From contig JAEPOM010000007.1 of NCBI GenBank assembly GCA_017642885.1, positions 62,418 through 126,417 on the forward strand: a stretch of DNA of 64,000 bases, read 5' to 3'. The DNA comes from Henriciella sp. Lineage in GTDB: Bacteria > Pseudomonadota > Alphaproteobacteria > Caulobacterales > Hyphomonadaceae. Below the pieces are notes generated by a model. That model had not been told where the DNA came from and made no database searches. It saw only the letters and a program-made list of their open reading frames with translations. Below are positions 1 to 8,622 of the stretch, one piece after another. Every line of letters starts with the position of its first letter. Position 1 is the first letter of the stretch. Position numbers and translations under genes: made by a program.

Positions 1-416
1 CGGCGACGCTGGCTATGGTGGCATCCGGGATGCTGTCGCCGCCTGCAAGTATTGTGGAGCCGCTTATTGCTGCGACGATTGCCTTTGTCGCGATTGAGAA
101 CATCGTGTTCAGGGACATGACGCGCTGGCGACCCTTCATCGTGTTTGGCTTCGGCCTGATCCACGGCATGGGCTTTGCCGGATTTTTCGGCTCGCTCGGG
201 CTGCCTGACGGTCAGTTCTGGAGCGCTTTGATCGGGTTCAATGTGGGGGTCGAAATTGGGCAGCTCTCCGTTGTGCTGGCGGCCTTTATCCTGTGTCTCC
301 CCATTCGAAGGCTGATTTCTGATCGTTCCTATCGGCACGCTCTGGTCTGGCCTGCGAGCGGTTTGATCGGGGCAACAGGCCTGTACTGGACCATTGAAAG
401 ACTCGTAACAGGGTAA
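1..416 (+). CDS. HupE/UreJ-like membrane protein, C-terminal part (partial)
   Basis: The reading frame is open to the left edge, so the start lies outside the window; the first in-frame ATG at 15 is internal. About 137 residues are visible with three to four hydrophobic segments. The conserved C-terminal blocks of the HupE/UreJ_2 family are present: a segment like 'GLIHGMGFAGFFGSLGLP' and 'FNVGVEIGQL'. Family members are small multi-pass proteins linked to nickel/hydrogenase/urease loci or of unknown transport role. No nickel enzyme gene is visible here, so substrate is unknown. It is followed 20 bp later by a secreted protein gene on the same strand, which may be co-transcribed. Confidence 0.8.
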   Translation, partial: ATLAMVASGMLSPPASIVEPLIAATIAFVAIENIVFRDMTRWRPFIVFGFGLIHGMGFAGFFGSLGLPDGQFWSALIGFNVGVEIGQLSVVLAAFILCLPIRRLISDRSYRHALVWPASGLIGATGLYWTIERLVTG

Positions 417-436
417 ACGGCATCGGCTTTGCAGAA

Positions 437-1309
437 ATGCAAACTATGACTGTTAAGACTCTGTTTACCAAGCGCGTGCGCCGATATTTCGGCGCTGCTA
501 TCGCTACAGCCGTGACCACATTTGTTGGGCTGGAAGCTCTCTCAAGAGCCGAGGCTCAAACGTGCTCTCTGCACGATGCGACCCGGTGGCAAATCGCAAT
601 TACAAACTCGGAAGTTGAGCAGACGCCGGAGTTTATCCGTTTCGCAACGGAGTCCTTCCTGAAAGCTTGCCCGGATCGCCCGGAATTTACTGCGGCAAGC
701 CGCGTCGCGGGAATAGCATCGGCCGATATGGGCGACGCAAGCGGCGCTGTTCGCCATTTTCGCAATGCGGGACCGATGCGAGACACGCTGTCCAATTTCT
801 ACGCCATTGCCGCCCATCTGGCGGTCGAAGAGGATGTCGCAGCCTGGCGCCTGCGGGACCAGCTGATAACGACCTGGTACAATCGGCTTGATCGCCACCC
901 CATGGTCTCGATTTCAAAAGTCGCGCTGGACCATGGCACGGTTTACCAGGTTCACTTTGCTGAAGCGGCTGGCGATATTGGGCCTCGCGCCGCCTGGGTT
1001 GGCGTACCTTCGGGCCCCGGTTGGCCTGCAACGATCAGTTTCACCAACAGCCCTTTCCAGCTTGCGCTCCGAAAAATCAGTCAGGGTGGCGACGAGGATG
1101 GGCGCTACATAGAGCTCAATCGCTGCTATGACAGACGATCGCTTGGTCGCCTCGATCCTCGCCTTGCGAATGTCGATTTTGATGGTGCGGCGCAGGCCGG
1201 GCTTTCCGCCTATCTCGCGGACCCGGACATGCAGGTCCAGGTCTCAGAGCGATCCGTGAGCCCGTGCGTGTTGCATGGGCGTCTCCTGCCGATGCCGAAG
1301 TCGCGCTAA
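437..1309 (+). CDS. Secreted protein of unknown function
   Basis: The 290-residue product begins with a long basic-then-hydrophobic leader (residues about 12-40, ending near 'SRAEAQ'), consistent with Sec export to the periplasm. A second ATG three codons in (446) is equally possible; neither has a strong Shine-Dalgarno. The middle (about 75-150) looks helical, like a degenerate TPR region; the C-terminal half is beta-rich with several Trp and paired Cys. I do not recognise a family. It follows the HupE-like gene by 20 bp and ends 1 bp from the convergent transketolase gene, with no terminator between them. Confidence 0.75.
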   Translation: MQTMTVKTLFTKRVRRYFGAAIATAVTTFVGLEALSRAEAQTCSLHDATRWQIAITNSEVEQTPEFIRFATESFLKACPDRPEFTAASRVAGIASADMGDASGAVRHFRNAGPMRDTLSNFYAIAAHLAVEEDVAAWRLRDQLITTWYNRLDRHPMVSISKVALDHGTVYQVHFAEAAGDIGPRAAWVGVPSGPGWPATISFTNSPFQLALRKISQGGDEDGRYIELNRCYDRRSLGRLDPRLANVDFDGAAQAGLSAYLADPDMQVQVSERSVSPCVLHGRLLPMPKSR

Positions 1310-1310
1310 G

Positions 1311-3275
1311 CTAGAGCTGAGCGTCGACGGCGGCGACAACCGCTTCAGCGGTGATGCCAAAGTGCTGGTAGAGGTCCTGATAAGGCGCTGATGCGCCGAA
1401 AGAGGACATGCCAACAAAGCCGCCATCATGGCCAATCCATCGATCCCAGCCGAACCGCACACCCGCTTCAACTGCGACCTTAGGTAGTTTTCCGCCGAGC
1501 GTTTCGGCCTGGTAGTTAGCGCTTTGCTGTTCAAACAGGTCCATGCTCGGCATTGAGACCACGCGGACAGGCACGCCCTTTTCGGCGAGCGCGGCTTGCG
1601 CCTCCATGGCAATCTCAACTTCGGACCCTGTCGCGATGAGGACGGCTTTAGCACCCTCGGCGTCGGACAGAATGTAGCCGCCTTTGGAGCACAGATTTTC
1701 ATCCGTGTGGACGGACCGTGCTGATTTCACTTTCTGACGGGTCAATGCGAGCGTGCTCGGGCCCGTATCATTGCGCAGGGCCAGTTCCCAGCACTCTGCA
1801 GCTTCGACGCCGTCGCAGGGCCGGAAGACGGTCATGTTCGGCATCGCGCGAAGGGACGCGACATGTTCCACCGGCTGGTGGGTCGGGCCATCTTCGCCGA
1901 GGCCAATTGAGTCATGCGTCATCACGTGGATAACTCGCTCGCCCATCAGCGCCCCAAGCCGGAGCGCGGCGCGAGAATAGTCGGCAAATACCAGGAAGGT
2001 GCCGGAATAGGGAATCACGCCGCCATGGAGCGCCATGCCATTCATCGCCGCCGCCATCGCATGCTCGCGAATGCCGTAGTGAATGTAGCGCCCGCCCCAA
2101 TTTGTTGGCGAGAGCACATCAGTGTGGCTGGTCTTGGTATTGTTTGAACCGGTCAGGTCAGCAGATCCGCCGATCATTTCAGGGATCGCCTCGGTCAGAG
2201 GCTCCAGCGCTGCGCCAGACCATTTGCGGGTCGCGTCATCCTTGCCGCCTTCGATGACAGCTTTTTTGTGCGCGTTGACAATGTCGGACAGGTTCGCGGG
2301 CAATGCGCCCGACACTGCAGCTTCAAAGACGGCCTTGTTAGCGTGATTGTCGAGACGGTTCTTCCAGGCGAGGTGCTCGGCGTGTGATCGCTTACCAGCT
2401 TCAAGCCAGGCCGTTTCAATTTCAGCCGGTATCTCGAAAGGGGCGTGCGGCCAGCCAATGCTGTCACGGACCGTGGCGACTTCTTCCTCGCCATAAGGAC
2501 CGCCATGAGCAGGCCCGGTGCCTGCGCGCTTCGCGCCGTAGCCGATGATCGTTTTTACAGCCAGCATGACCGGCTTATCCTGATCCTGCGCCCAGGCCAG
2601 CGCCGCTTCAACGTCGGCCACGTCATGGCCGTCAACTTTCCTGGTGATCCAGCCGGAGGCTTCGAAGCGCATGCACTGGTCGGTATTGTCCGCCATGTCC
2701 GTGCCGCCATCAATGGTCACGGCATTGTCGTCAAACAGGACAATCAGGTTGGAGAGCTTCAGATGACCGGCAAGCGTGATCGCTTCCTGGCTGATGCCTT
2801 CCATCAGACAGCCATCGCCCGCGATAACATAGGTCTTGTGATTGACCAGCTCATCGCCAAAGCGCGCATTCAGATGACGTTCGGCCATGGCCATGCCGAC
2901 CGCGGTTGTTATGCCCTGGCCGAGGGGACCGGTTGTGGTCTCTACGCCTTTGGTCAGAAAGTTCTCCGGATGCCCCGCCGTCGGACGCCCAAGCTGACGG
3001 AAGTTTCGAATGTCGTCGCGGCTGACGCTTTCATATCCCGTCAGATGCAGCAGCGAATAGACCAACATGGACCCGTGCCCGGCAGAAAGGACAAACCGAT
3101 CGCGGTCTGCCCAATCCGGATCGGAAGGGTTGTGCTTCATGAATTTGCTGAACAGCACCGTGGCAGCATCGGCCATTCCGAGGGGCAATCCGACGTGCCC
3201 TGACTTCGCGGCTTCAACCGCATCCATAGAAAGAGCGCGGATCGCGTTGGCCATATCCCGTGCAGAAACTGTCAT
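1311..3275 (-). CDS. tkt: Transketolase
   Basis: Thiamine-diphosphate enzyme of the pentose phosphate and Calvin-type sugar interconversions, cytosolic, moving two-carbon ketol units between sugar phosphates. The 654-residue length is normal. The ThDP motif begins at 'GDGCLMEG' (about residues 153-160) and closes with the 'DDN' about 30 residues later; the substrate-binding 'SGHVGLPLG' is at about 25-33; the pyrimidine domain has 'GIREHAMAAAMNGMALHGG'. It is divergent from the DUF4164-zapA run, and a possible TTGACA -35 lies in the spacer. A start at 3275 is supported by a purine-rich stretch (AGGGG) about 8 nt upstream. Confidence 0.97.
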   Translation of the reverse strand: MTVSARDMANAIRALSMDAVEAAKSGHVGLPLGMADAATVLFSKFMKHNPSDPDWADRDRFVLSAGHGSMLVYSLLHLTGYESVSRDDIRNFRQLGRPTAGHPENFLTKGVETTTGPLGQGITTAVGMAMAERHLNARFGDELVNHKTYVIAGDGCLMEGISQEAITLAGHLKLSNLIVLFDDNAVTIDGGTDMADNTDQCMRFEASGWITRKVDGHDVADVEAALAWAQDQDKPVMLAVKTIIGYGAKRAGTGPAHGGPYGEEEVATVRDSIGWPHAPFEIPAEIETAWLEAGKRSHAEHLAWKNRLDNHANKAVFEAAVSGALPANLSDIVNAHKKAVIEGGKDDATRKWSGAALEPLTEAIPEMIGGSADLTGSNNTKTSHTDVLSPTNWGGRYIHYGIREHAMAAAMNGMALHGGVIPYSGTFLVFADYSRAALRLGALMGERVIHVMTHDSIGLGEDGPTHQPVEHVASLRAMPNMTVFRPCDGVEAAECWELALRNDTGPSTLALTRQKVKSARSVHTDENLCSKGGYILSDAEGAKAVLIATGSEVEIAMEAQAALAEKGVPVRVVSMPSMDLFEQQSANYQAETLGGKLPKVAVEAGVRFGWDRWIGHDGGFVGMSSFGASAPYQDLYQHFGITAEAVVAAVDAQL

Positions 3276-3302
3276 TCTTCAACCCCTGTTTTGGTTAACC
3301 CG

Positions 3303-3331
3303 GCAATGCAGATCGTGCCCAGCGCTGTCAA
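3303..3331 (-). promoter_or_regulatory. Possible sigma-70 promoter of tkt
   Basis: On the minus strand a perfect TTGACA (+ coordinates 3326-3331) is followed after 17 nt by CATTGC (3303-3308), a poor -10. The -35 is convincing, the -10 is not, so this is a position guess only. Confidence 0.35.
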
Positions 3332-3386
3332 GACTGTCGCGCCGCAGCTATTGAGTTTTAAGTGAAATAACTGCTAACCGGGTAGC

Positions 3387-3662
3387 ATGAGTGTGATTGA
3401 AGCAGCCGCCTCTCGTCTGGAGAAGGCAACGCGACGTCTCGAGGGGGCGGTTGAGGGATTGTTTGAACGGTCCGGCGACCCTGTGCTTTTGCGTCAGGAG
3501 CTGAGCGCCATGATGGATGACAGAGCGCGGCTTGCCGAGCAGCTCGATGAGTCGCTCGCGCGCGAAAAGGAGTTGCAAGCGCTCGCGGATGAAGCGTCTG
3601 AAGCGCTGGGATCCGCGATTGCGGAAGTTCGCGCCGCGCTCGGCCGAGAAGGGCGGAGCTAA
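3387..3662 (+). CDS. DUF4164 family coiled-coil protein
   Basis: A 91-residue, highly charged, helical protein with heptad-like spacing throughout, no signal peptide and no membrane segment. Its sequence and its place directly before zapA match the alphaproteobacterial DUF4164 family, whose molecular role is not established; a part in Z-ring associated assembly is inferred from the constant pairing. Its stop codon overlaps the zapA start by 1 nt (TAATG), which suggests coupled translation. Confidence 0.85.
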   Translation: MSVIEAAASRLEKATRRLEGAVEGLFERSGDPVLLRQELSAMMDDRARLAEQLDESLAREKELQALADEASEALGSAIAEVRAALGREGRS

Positions 3663-3973
3663 TGGCCAAGGCGGATATCAGGATCAAGGGTCGCTCTTAC
3701 TCCGTCGCCTGCGCGCCTGGGCAGGAAGCCCGACTGATCGCGCTGTCGCGGCAATTGGATGCCCGCATTGAAGATATCTCGAAGGCGGTCGGCAATATTG
3801 GTGATGATCGGCTGCTCTTGATCGCGGGATTGGCTTTGCTGGACGAGCTGGATGCGGCGCATCAGGCGCAGGCGGCGGCGGCCGGACCGGATATCGAGCG
3901 GGCGGCACAGGCGTTGAACAACGCTGCGGCGCAAATCGAATCCCTCGCGGCGAGGATCGAGGAAGAAAAATGA
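3662..3973 (+). CDS. zapA: Cell division protein ZapA
   Basis: A 103-residue ZapA-like protein: N-terminal beta segment 'IRIKGRSYSVACAPGQEARL', then a long helical tail from about residue 35 used for dimer/tetramer coiled coils. ZapA binds and bundles FtsZ filaments at the division ring in the cytosol. It overlaps DUF4164 upstream (1 nt) and the glycosyltransferase downstream (4 nt, ATGA). In many alphaproteobacteria the 6S RNA gene ssrS sits after zapA; here there is no room for it. Confidence 0.92.
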   Translation: MAKADIRIKGRSYSVACAPGQEARLIALSRQLDARIEDISKAVGNIGDDRLLLIAGLALLDELDAAHQAQAAAAGPDIERAAQALNNAAAQIESLAARIEEEK

Positions 3974-4719
3974 CCGAGCCTGAGCTCAGCGTCCTGATCC
4001 CGTTTTACAATGAAGCAGGCAACATCATTCCCTTGCTTGAGGAAGTGCATGAAGCGCTAGACGGAATCGCGTTCGAAGTGGTTTGCGTCAATGATTGCTC
4101 TGGCGACACGACCGAACAGGAGTTGGCCGAGGCGGCGGAAAAATGGCCCGAGACGGTCAGTGTCTTCACGCACGTTGAACGGGCTGGAAAATCTGCTGCC
4201 CTCTTTACCGGGCTCAAGGCCGTGCGCGGGGTCTGGACGCAGCTTATTGATGGCGATGGCCAGAATGACATCAATGACACGGCGCGACTGTGGAAATCGC
4301 ACATCGCGGGGCAACAGACCGGCAAGCTTGGAATCATTGCTGGCAAACGCAACAGCCGGAACGATAGCGGCTTCAAGTGGCTGCAATCGCGTGTCGCGAA
4401 TGGGGTGCGACGTTTCATGCTCCGCGATGATGCCACAGATACAGGCTGCGGCTGGAAACTGATCCGGACAGAGGCATTTCGCGAGCTGCCTTACTTTGCC
4501 TCTATGCACCGTTTTCTACCAGCCCTGATCAAGCGGGCAGGCTGGGACGTGCGCGAGGAGCTGGTGAATGACAGAGCGCGCTGGCACGGACAGTCCAAGT
4601 ATGGGTTTCTCGGGCGGTTGGGCGCGGGCATTTTCGATCTGTTGGGCATGTTCTGGCTGACCCGTCGCGGCGGGCAGGGGGTCGCGCGCGAATGGGCTGA
4701 TCCGAGAGCGCAGAAATGA
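3970..4719 (+). CDS. Family 2 glycosyltransferase, dolichol-phosphate-mannose synthase type
   Basis: A 249-residue GT-A fold enzyme. The N-terminus 'LSVLIPFYNEAGNI' is the nucleotide-sugar binding start of GT2 enzymes; 'VNDCSGD' (around residues 38-44) and the metal-binding 'DGDGQND' (around 94-100) follow. The C-terminal 'GQSKYGFLGRL' resembles the conserved region of polyprenyl-phosphate sugar transferases. Probable job: loading a sugar onto an undecaprenyl-type lipid or a related acceptor at the inner membrane face. The acceptor is unknown. It overlaps zapA and the Crp-family gene by 4 nt at each end, so the four genes very likely form one operon. Confidence 0.88.
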   Translation: MTEPELSVLIPFYNEAGNIIPLLEEVHEALDGIAFEVVCVNDCSGDTTEQELAEAAEKWPETVSVFTHVERAGKSAALFTGLKAVRGVWTQLIDGDGQNDINDTARLWKSHIAGQQTGKLGIIAGKRNSRNDSGFKWLQSRVANGVRRFMLRDDATDTGCGWKLIRTEAFRELPYFASMHRFLPALIKRAGWDVREELVNDRARWHGQSKYGFLGRLGAGIFDLLGMFWLTRRGGQGVAREWADPRAQK

Positions 4720-5375
4720 ACGCGTCCGAAATTGCCGCGCGATTGAAAGAGGCGCGTCTGTTCAGGGTATTGCCAAAGCGCATTCGCGAGGGGCTCGCCA
4801 ACGGATCGGGTGTCATGACCTTCGGAGCAGACTCAATTGTCCTCTATCGAGGCGATTCAGCCGAGAATGTCTATTTGATCCTCGAAGGCAGTGTCGCGGT
4901 GGAATCCATGTCGAGTCATGGCAGATCGTTATCGATCAGCTCCCTCCATGTTGGCGAAGTATTCGGTGAAATGGCGGTTCTGGATGGACGCGATCGGAGT
5001 GCGAATATCCGAACGTTGGAGCCGACCAGTCTCCTCCTCATACACAAAGCTAGGTTTCAAGCCTTGCTGCAGGATAGTCCGGCGTTTGCAAGTGAAGTGA
5101 TCCTCGACCTGGTCCAGCGACTGAGACGTGCAGACGATCAGATCGAGGCAATCATGTTCCTGCCGCTCAAGCGCAGGCTGGCAGATCTGCTCATCGAACT
5201 CTTCCGAGCGCACGGCCCCGAATTGAAGACGACGCAGGCAGATCTCGCGAACCGCCTGACTGCGACGCGCGAGAAAGTGAATGTGAACTTGCAGATCCTG
5301 CAGGAATCCGGCGCGATCAAGCTTGGACGCGGGCGCGTGACATTACTCGATGAAGAGGCACTGTCTAGAATATAG
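4716..5375 (+). CDS. Crp/Fnr family transcriptional regulator
   Basis: A 219-residue regulator. Residues about 20-125 form a cyclic-nucleotide-binding-like beta-roll with a phosphate-cassette-like 'FGEMAVLDGRDRSANI'; the dimerisation helix follows, and residues about 150-205 form a winged helix-turn-helix with 'TQADLANRLTATREKVN' as the recognition region. No N-terminal cysteine cluster of the Fnr oxygen-sensing type is seen, so the ligand is open (cAMP or none). The start overlaps the glycosyltransferase stop (ATGA). Last gene of the DUF4164-zapA-GT2 run. Confidence 0.9.
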   Translation: MNASEIAARLKEARLFRVLPKRIREGLANGSGVMTFGADSIVLYRGDSAENVYLILEGSVAVESMSSHGRSLSISSLHVGEVFGEMAVLDGRDRSANIRTLEPTSLLLIHKARFQALLQDSPAFASEVILDLVQRLRRADDQIEAIMFLPLKRRLADLLIELFRAHGPELKTTQADLANRLTATREKVNVNLQILQESGAIKLGRGRVTLLDEEALSRI

Positions 5376-5600
5376 TGGGGCACGAATACATCTCCCAAAA
5401 CAAGTAGAAAGAAATAAATACTTGAGATAGTGTGAATATAACTACAGATATTAATACCTCATTATGTTTTCATCTTTAGGTTGATTTATGTTCGGTTGGT
5501 TGCTCCATGACTTGCCGGACAAGCTCAAGGCAAGGGTTTATCCGCCCCTCGAACCCTGCCACCTACTTGGGATGCATCGCTTCGGTGCATCCCATTTTAG
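5376..5600. other. AT-rich intergenic region with three consecutive hairpins (candidate RNA)
   Basis: After the Crp gene the sequence becomes sharply AT-rich (5395-5490), then GC-rich with three tandem inverted repeats: CTTGCC/GGCAAG (5511-5516 with 5529-5534), GGGTT/AACCC (5534-5538 with 5552-5556) and the strong GGGATGCA/TGCATCCC (5569-5576 with 5586-5593) that extends further inward with a 3-nt loop. The last is followed by ATTTTAG, a weak U-tract. Either an RNA-coding gene with its own promoter or a complex terminator region for the Crp operon. A 47-codon ORF from 5489 crosses it but lacks coding character. Confidence 0.4.
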
Positions 5601-5608
5601 GTGCGGAC

Positions 5609-5641
5609 AAAAAAACGCGGCCCGTTTATGAGCCGCGTTTG
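5609..5641 (-). terminator. Rho-independent terminator after the acyl-CoA dehydrogenase gene
   Basis: On the minus strand AACGCGGC pairs with GCCGCGTT and is followed by a run of seven T. It lies 28 bp after the stop of the acyl-CoA dehydrogenase gene. Confidence 0.85.
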
Positions 5642-5669
5642 ATGTAGAATACTGACAAAGGTCCTGAGA

Positions 5670-6974
5670 CTATTTCCGCCAGACAGCTGCCATGGCTGGA
5701 TCTTCTTCCTCGCCGGTATATTTGCGCGTTTCCGCGCGGCCGACGACCATGTGGTGAACTTCGTCCGGGCCGTCCGCCAGGCGCAGGGTGCGCTGACCGG
5801 TGTAGAGGCTCGCGAGCGGGGTCCATTGCGAGACACCCGCGGCGCCATGCATCTGAATGGCTTCATCGATGATCCGGCAGACTTTTTCAGGCACCATGGC
5901 CTTGACCATTGAGATCCAAACCCGGGCTTCTTTGTTGCCGAGCACGTCCATGGCTTTGGCGGCCTTGAGTACCATCATGCGCATCGACTCAATATCGATC
6001 CGAGCGCGAGACACTTTCTCGATATTTCCGCCGAGCTTGATCAGGTCGCGGCCAAATGCCTGACGGGTCATACCGCGCACGACCATCAGGTCGAGGGCGC
6101 GCTCGGCAGCCCCGATGGAACGCATGCAGTGGTGGATGCGGCCAGGTCCAAGGCGCAATTGGGAGATCTCAAAACCGCGGCCTTCACCGAGCAGCATGTT
6201 TTCCTTTGGCACGCGAACATTGTCGAAAACGATATGCATGTGTCCGTGCGGGGCGTCATAATCGCCAAATACTTGCATACCATCCATGATCTTCACGCCG
6301 GGCGTGTCGATAGGAACCAGAATTTGCGATTGCTGTTTGTGCGTCTCTGCATCCGGGCTTGTTTTGACCATGGTGATCATGATCTTGCAGCGCGGGTCGC
6401 CGGCGCCGGAAATGTAGAATTTCTCGCCGTTGATCACCCACTCGTCACCTTCGAGGACGGCGCGGGTGGAAACGTTCTTCGCGTCAGATGATGGGATGCC
6501 TGGCTCGGTCATCGCGAACGCAGAGCGGATTTTGCCTTCTAGAAGCGGCTTCAACCACTGCTCTTTCTGTTCCGGTGTGCCGACGCGTTCGAGCACTTCC
6601 ATATTGCCAGTATCCGGCGCGGAGCAGTTCATGGTCTCGGACGCCAGCGAGTTCTTGCCGAGCTCCGCTGCGATATAGGCATAGTCGAGGTTTTTCAGAC
6701 CTTCACCGGTTTCTGCATCCGGTAAGAAGAAGTTCCAAAGACCCTGCTTCTTCGCTTCGTTCTTGGCTTCTTCAAGCGTATCAAGCTGGCCTGGTGCATA
6801 GGTCCAGATGTCTTTGTGGCCTTTGCCGAGTTCATGAAATTTAACCGACATCGGATCGACGACCTCGGCGATGAACTTTTTCACGTGATCATAAAGCGGA
6901 CGCGCCTCGTCTGACATGCGCAGATCGAACAGATCGTCATTCATTTCGCTGCTACCAGCGTCGGTATAAGCCAT
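5670..6974 (-). CDS. Acyl-CoA dehydrogenase family protein
   Basis: FAD-dependent alpha,beta-dehydrogenation of acyl-CoA thioesters in fatty-acid or related beta-oxidation. 434 residues from the chosen start. Visible are the flavin/substrate block 'FAMTEPGIPSSDAKN', 'EWVINGEKFYISGAGDP', and the C-terminal 'AIQMHGAAGVSQWTPLA' and arginine-rich FAD-binding parts, closest to the long-chain/ACAD11-like group. The frame is open much farther upstream (to 7286), but that part runs antisense to the TauE gene and reads as noise; AAGGA about 9 nt before ATG at 6974 supports this start. ATG at 6995 is an alternative. Confidence 0.93.
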   Translation of the reverse strand: MAYTDAGSSEMNDDLFDLRMSDEARPLYDHVKKFIAEVVDPMSVKFHELGKGHKDIWTYAPGQLDTLEEAKNEAKKQGLWNFFLPDAETGEGLKNLDYAYIAAELGKNSLASETMNCSAPDTGNMEVLERVGTPEQKEQWLKPLLEGKIRSAFAMTEPGIPSSDAKNVSTRAVLEGDEWVINGEKFYISGAGDPRCKIMITMVKTSPDAETHKQQSQILVPIDTPGVKIMDGMQVFGDYDAPHGHMHIVFDNVRVPKENMLLGEGRGFEISQLRLGPGRIHHCMRSIGAAERALDLMVVRGMTRQAFGRDLIKLGGNIEKVSRARIDIESMRMMVLKAAKAMDVLGNKEARVWISMVKAMVPEKVCRIIDEAIQMHGAAGVSQWTPLASLYTGQRTLRLADGPDEVHHMVVGRAETRKYTGEEEDPAMAAVWRK

Positions 6975-7142
6975 AGTGCTTTTCCTTGTTTTCATAGATG
7001 AGCTGGTCCCAGCGTATGACGCGCACGTAAACTTGTAAAACCGTCCCGCGGGGTAAGGGGCGGCAAAGTGAGACGAACGGTCACTCCGGGAATCTCCTAG
7101 GGTGGTTTGTGTTGGCGGGAGACTCAGCGCAACAGAGCGCGC

Positions 7143-7889
7143 ATGAGTGCAATCGCGGCCGTAATCATCCTCGCGACCACATTGGTGACGTCGTTTATCT
7201 CCGGAATCTTCGGAATGGCGGGCGGAATTATCTTGATGGCAGTGCTGGTGGCTCTGGTCAGCGTCGCGATGGCGATGATTATCCATGGCGCGATCCAGAT
7301 GTTCGCCAATGGATTTCGCGCATTTCTTTTGCGCGACTCGATCGATTGGCGGGTGTTCAGCCTCTATTGTATCGGTGCAGCCGCAGGCATCGTCGCCCTT
7401 TTCTTCGTCAGCTGGACGCCGGACAAGCGGGCGCTTTATTTGCTCCTCGGACTAACGCCAATGCTGGTCTGGCTTCCCAAAGAAAGACTGCATCTCGACA
7501 TCAAGCGGCGGGAGCATGCGATCTTTGCTGGGTTCGCGGTTCAGGGTCTAAACACGCTAGCCGGCGTTGCGGGACCTCTGCTCGATCTGTTTTTCGTACG
7601 CGCAGAGATGACGCGTCAGCAAATCGTCGCGACGAAATCCGTGACGCAAGCGCTCAGCCATCTGATCAAGATTGGATTCTGGAGCGTGCCGGTTGTCACT
7701 GCCGCCGGTTGGGGCGCGCTGCCTCCCTGGTGGCTCATCGCGTGCGCCATCCCGCTCTCCATGCTTGGAACGACTCTAGGCAAACGGGTGCTCGAGCGCA
7801 TGAATGATCAAGGCTTTCGGAAGTGGATGAAAGGCCTAGTGACCGCGATCGGCATCGTACTGTTGATGCGGGCGGCGGGGCTCTATTAG
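7143..7889 (+). CDS. TauE/SafE family sulfite exporter-like permease
   Basis: A 248-residue integral inner-membrane protein with about seven to eight hydrophobic segments in two homologous halves. The first half begins 'SFISGIFGMAGGIILMAVLV', the typical G-rich TauE/SafE signature, and the second half has 'FAVQGLNTLAGVAGPLLDLFF'. The family moves sulfite, sulfoacetate or other organic anions; the substrate here is unknown. ATG at 7143 was preferred over an upstream GTG (7107) because the polar leader from the GTG is not expected. It is divergent from the acyl-CoA dehydrogenase and ends overlapping the crotonase stop. Confidence 0.88.
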   Translation: MSAIAAVIILATTLVTSFISGIFGMAGGIILMAVLVALVSVAMAMIIHGAIQMFANGFRAFLLRDSIDWRVFSLYCIGAAAGIVALFFVSWTPDKRALYLLLGLTPMLVWLPKERLHLDIKRREHAIFAGFAVQGLNTLAGVAGPLLDLFFVRAEMTRQQIVATKSVTQALSHLIKIGFWSVPVVTAAGWGALPPWWLIACAIPLSMLGTTLGKRVLERMNDQGFRKWMKGLVTAIGIVLLMRAAGLY

Positions 7890-8560
7890 TCTGGAAGCGA
7901 TGCGCCGATTGTGGCCAGCGTGGTTTCGCGCAGCAGGCGCTTGTTCCCGGTGAGCGAAGGTCCGCTCAGCGGCTTCAGCGCTTCTGCATGAGCTTTCGCC
8001 GTCGCCATCAATTCCGCTGCATCCACGACCTGATCGAGATAGCCTACTTTCACAGCTGTTTCTGGATCAAACAATTCACCGAACACCATGGACCGGGTCA
8101 GGTAGGCCCGGTTTACGCGGGCTTTCACGAGCTCCGATGCGAAGATCGGGAGGACCATGTTGATTTGCGTTTCATTGGCGCCGATTTTAAACGCGCCCGC
8201 GGTTCCGATGCGGACATCGCTCGACAGCAGGATGAACGATCCCATCGCGACGCCGTGACCATTGCAGGCTGAGATCACCGGCATCGGAAAGCCAAACAGA
8301 CGATGCGCAAGCTTGCCGCCGCCATCCACGAGGGCTTTTACTTCTGGGCCTGGTAGGCTCATCATGAGTTTCAGGTCGAACCCGCCGGAGAAACGACCCT
8401 CGCGCCCGGTAATGATCAGGACTTTTGCGTCTTTCTCGGCTTGATCCAGACAGGCGTTCAAGGCTTCGAGCATCGGGGGGTTGATGGCGTTTGCCTTACC
8501 ATCATCCATTGTAATGATGGCGATTTCGTCTTTGATTTCAATTGTCGCTGGAGCGCTCAT
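7886..8560 (-). CDS. Crotonase/enoyl-CoA hydratase family protein
   Basis: A 224-residue crotonase-fold protein. The oxyanion-hole segments are 'GRFSGGFDLKLM' and 'ACNGHGVAMGSFILLSSDVRIG'. The usual second catalytic Glu of hydratases (in the 'GxxPxxG' region) is not obvious; the sequence reads 'MVLPIFASELVKARV', so it may be an isomerase, hydrolase or another crotonase rather than a true hydratase. It shares 4 nt (TTAG) with the convergent TauE gene; no terminator lies between them. With the nearby acyl-CoA dehydrogenase it fits fatty-acid breakdown. Confidence 0.85.
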   Translation of the reverse strand: MSAPATIEIKDEIAIITMDDGKANAINPPMLEALNACLDQAEKDAKVLIITGREGRFSGGFDLKLMMSLPGPEVKALVDGGGKLAHRLFGFPMPVISACNGHGVAMGSFILLSSDVRIGTAGAFKIGANETQINMVLPIFASELVKARVNRAYLTRSMVFGELFDPETAVKVGYLDQVVDAAELMATAKAHAEALKPLSGPSLTGNKRLLRETTLATIGASLPD

Positions 8561-8622
8561 GAGGGTCCTCCGTGAGTATATTTACCTGCCGTTACGCCGC
8601 TTGTCCCGGCGGGACGCAAGCT

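Noticed and set aside
2445-3203. Long plus-strand ORF (252 aa) inside tkt
   Set aside because: It runs entirely antisense to a clear transketolase gene, has no domain and arises from the codon bias of the GC-rich opposite strand.
5489-5632. Possible 47-codon ORF in the AT-rich gap
   Set aside because: No credible ribosome site or coding pattern; it spans the hairpins and runs into the terminator of the opposite gene.
3974-5669. 6S RNA gene (ssrS) after zapA
   Set aside because: The usual place is filled by the glycosyltransferase gene, and no 6S-like structure is visible in the later gap.
6975-7286. N-terminal extension of the acyl-CoA dehydrogenase frame
   Set aside because: It is antisense to the TauE gene, His/Asp-rich and unlike any acyl-CoA dehydrogenase; a good ribosome site precedes the ATG at 6974.
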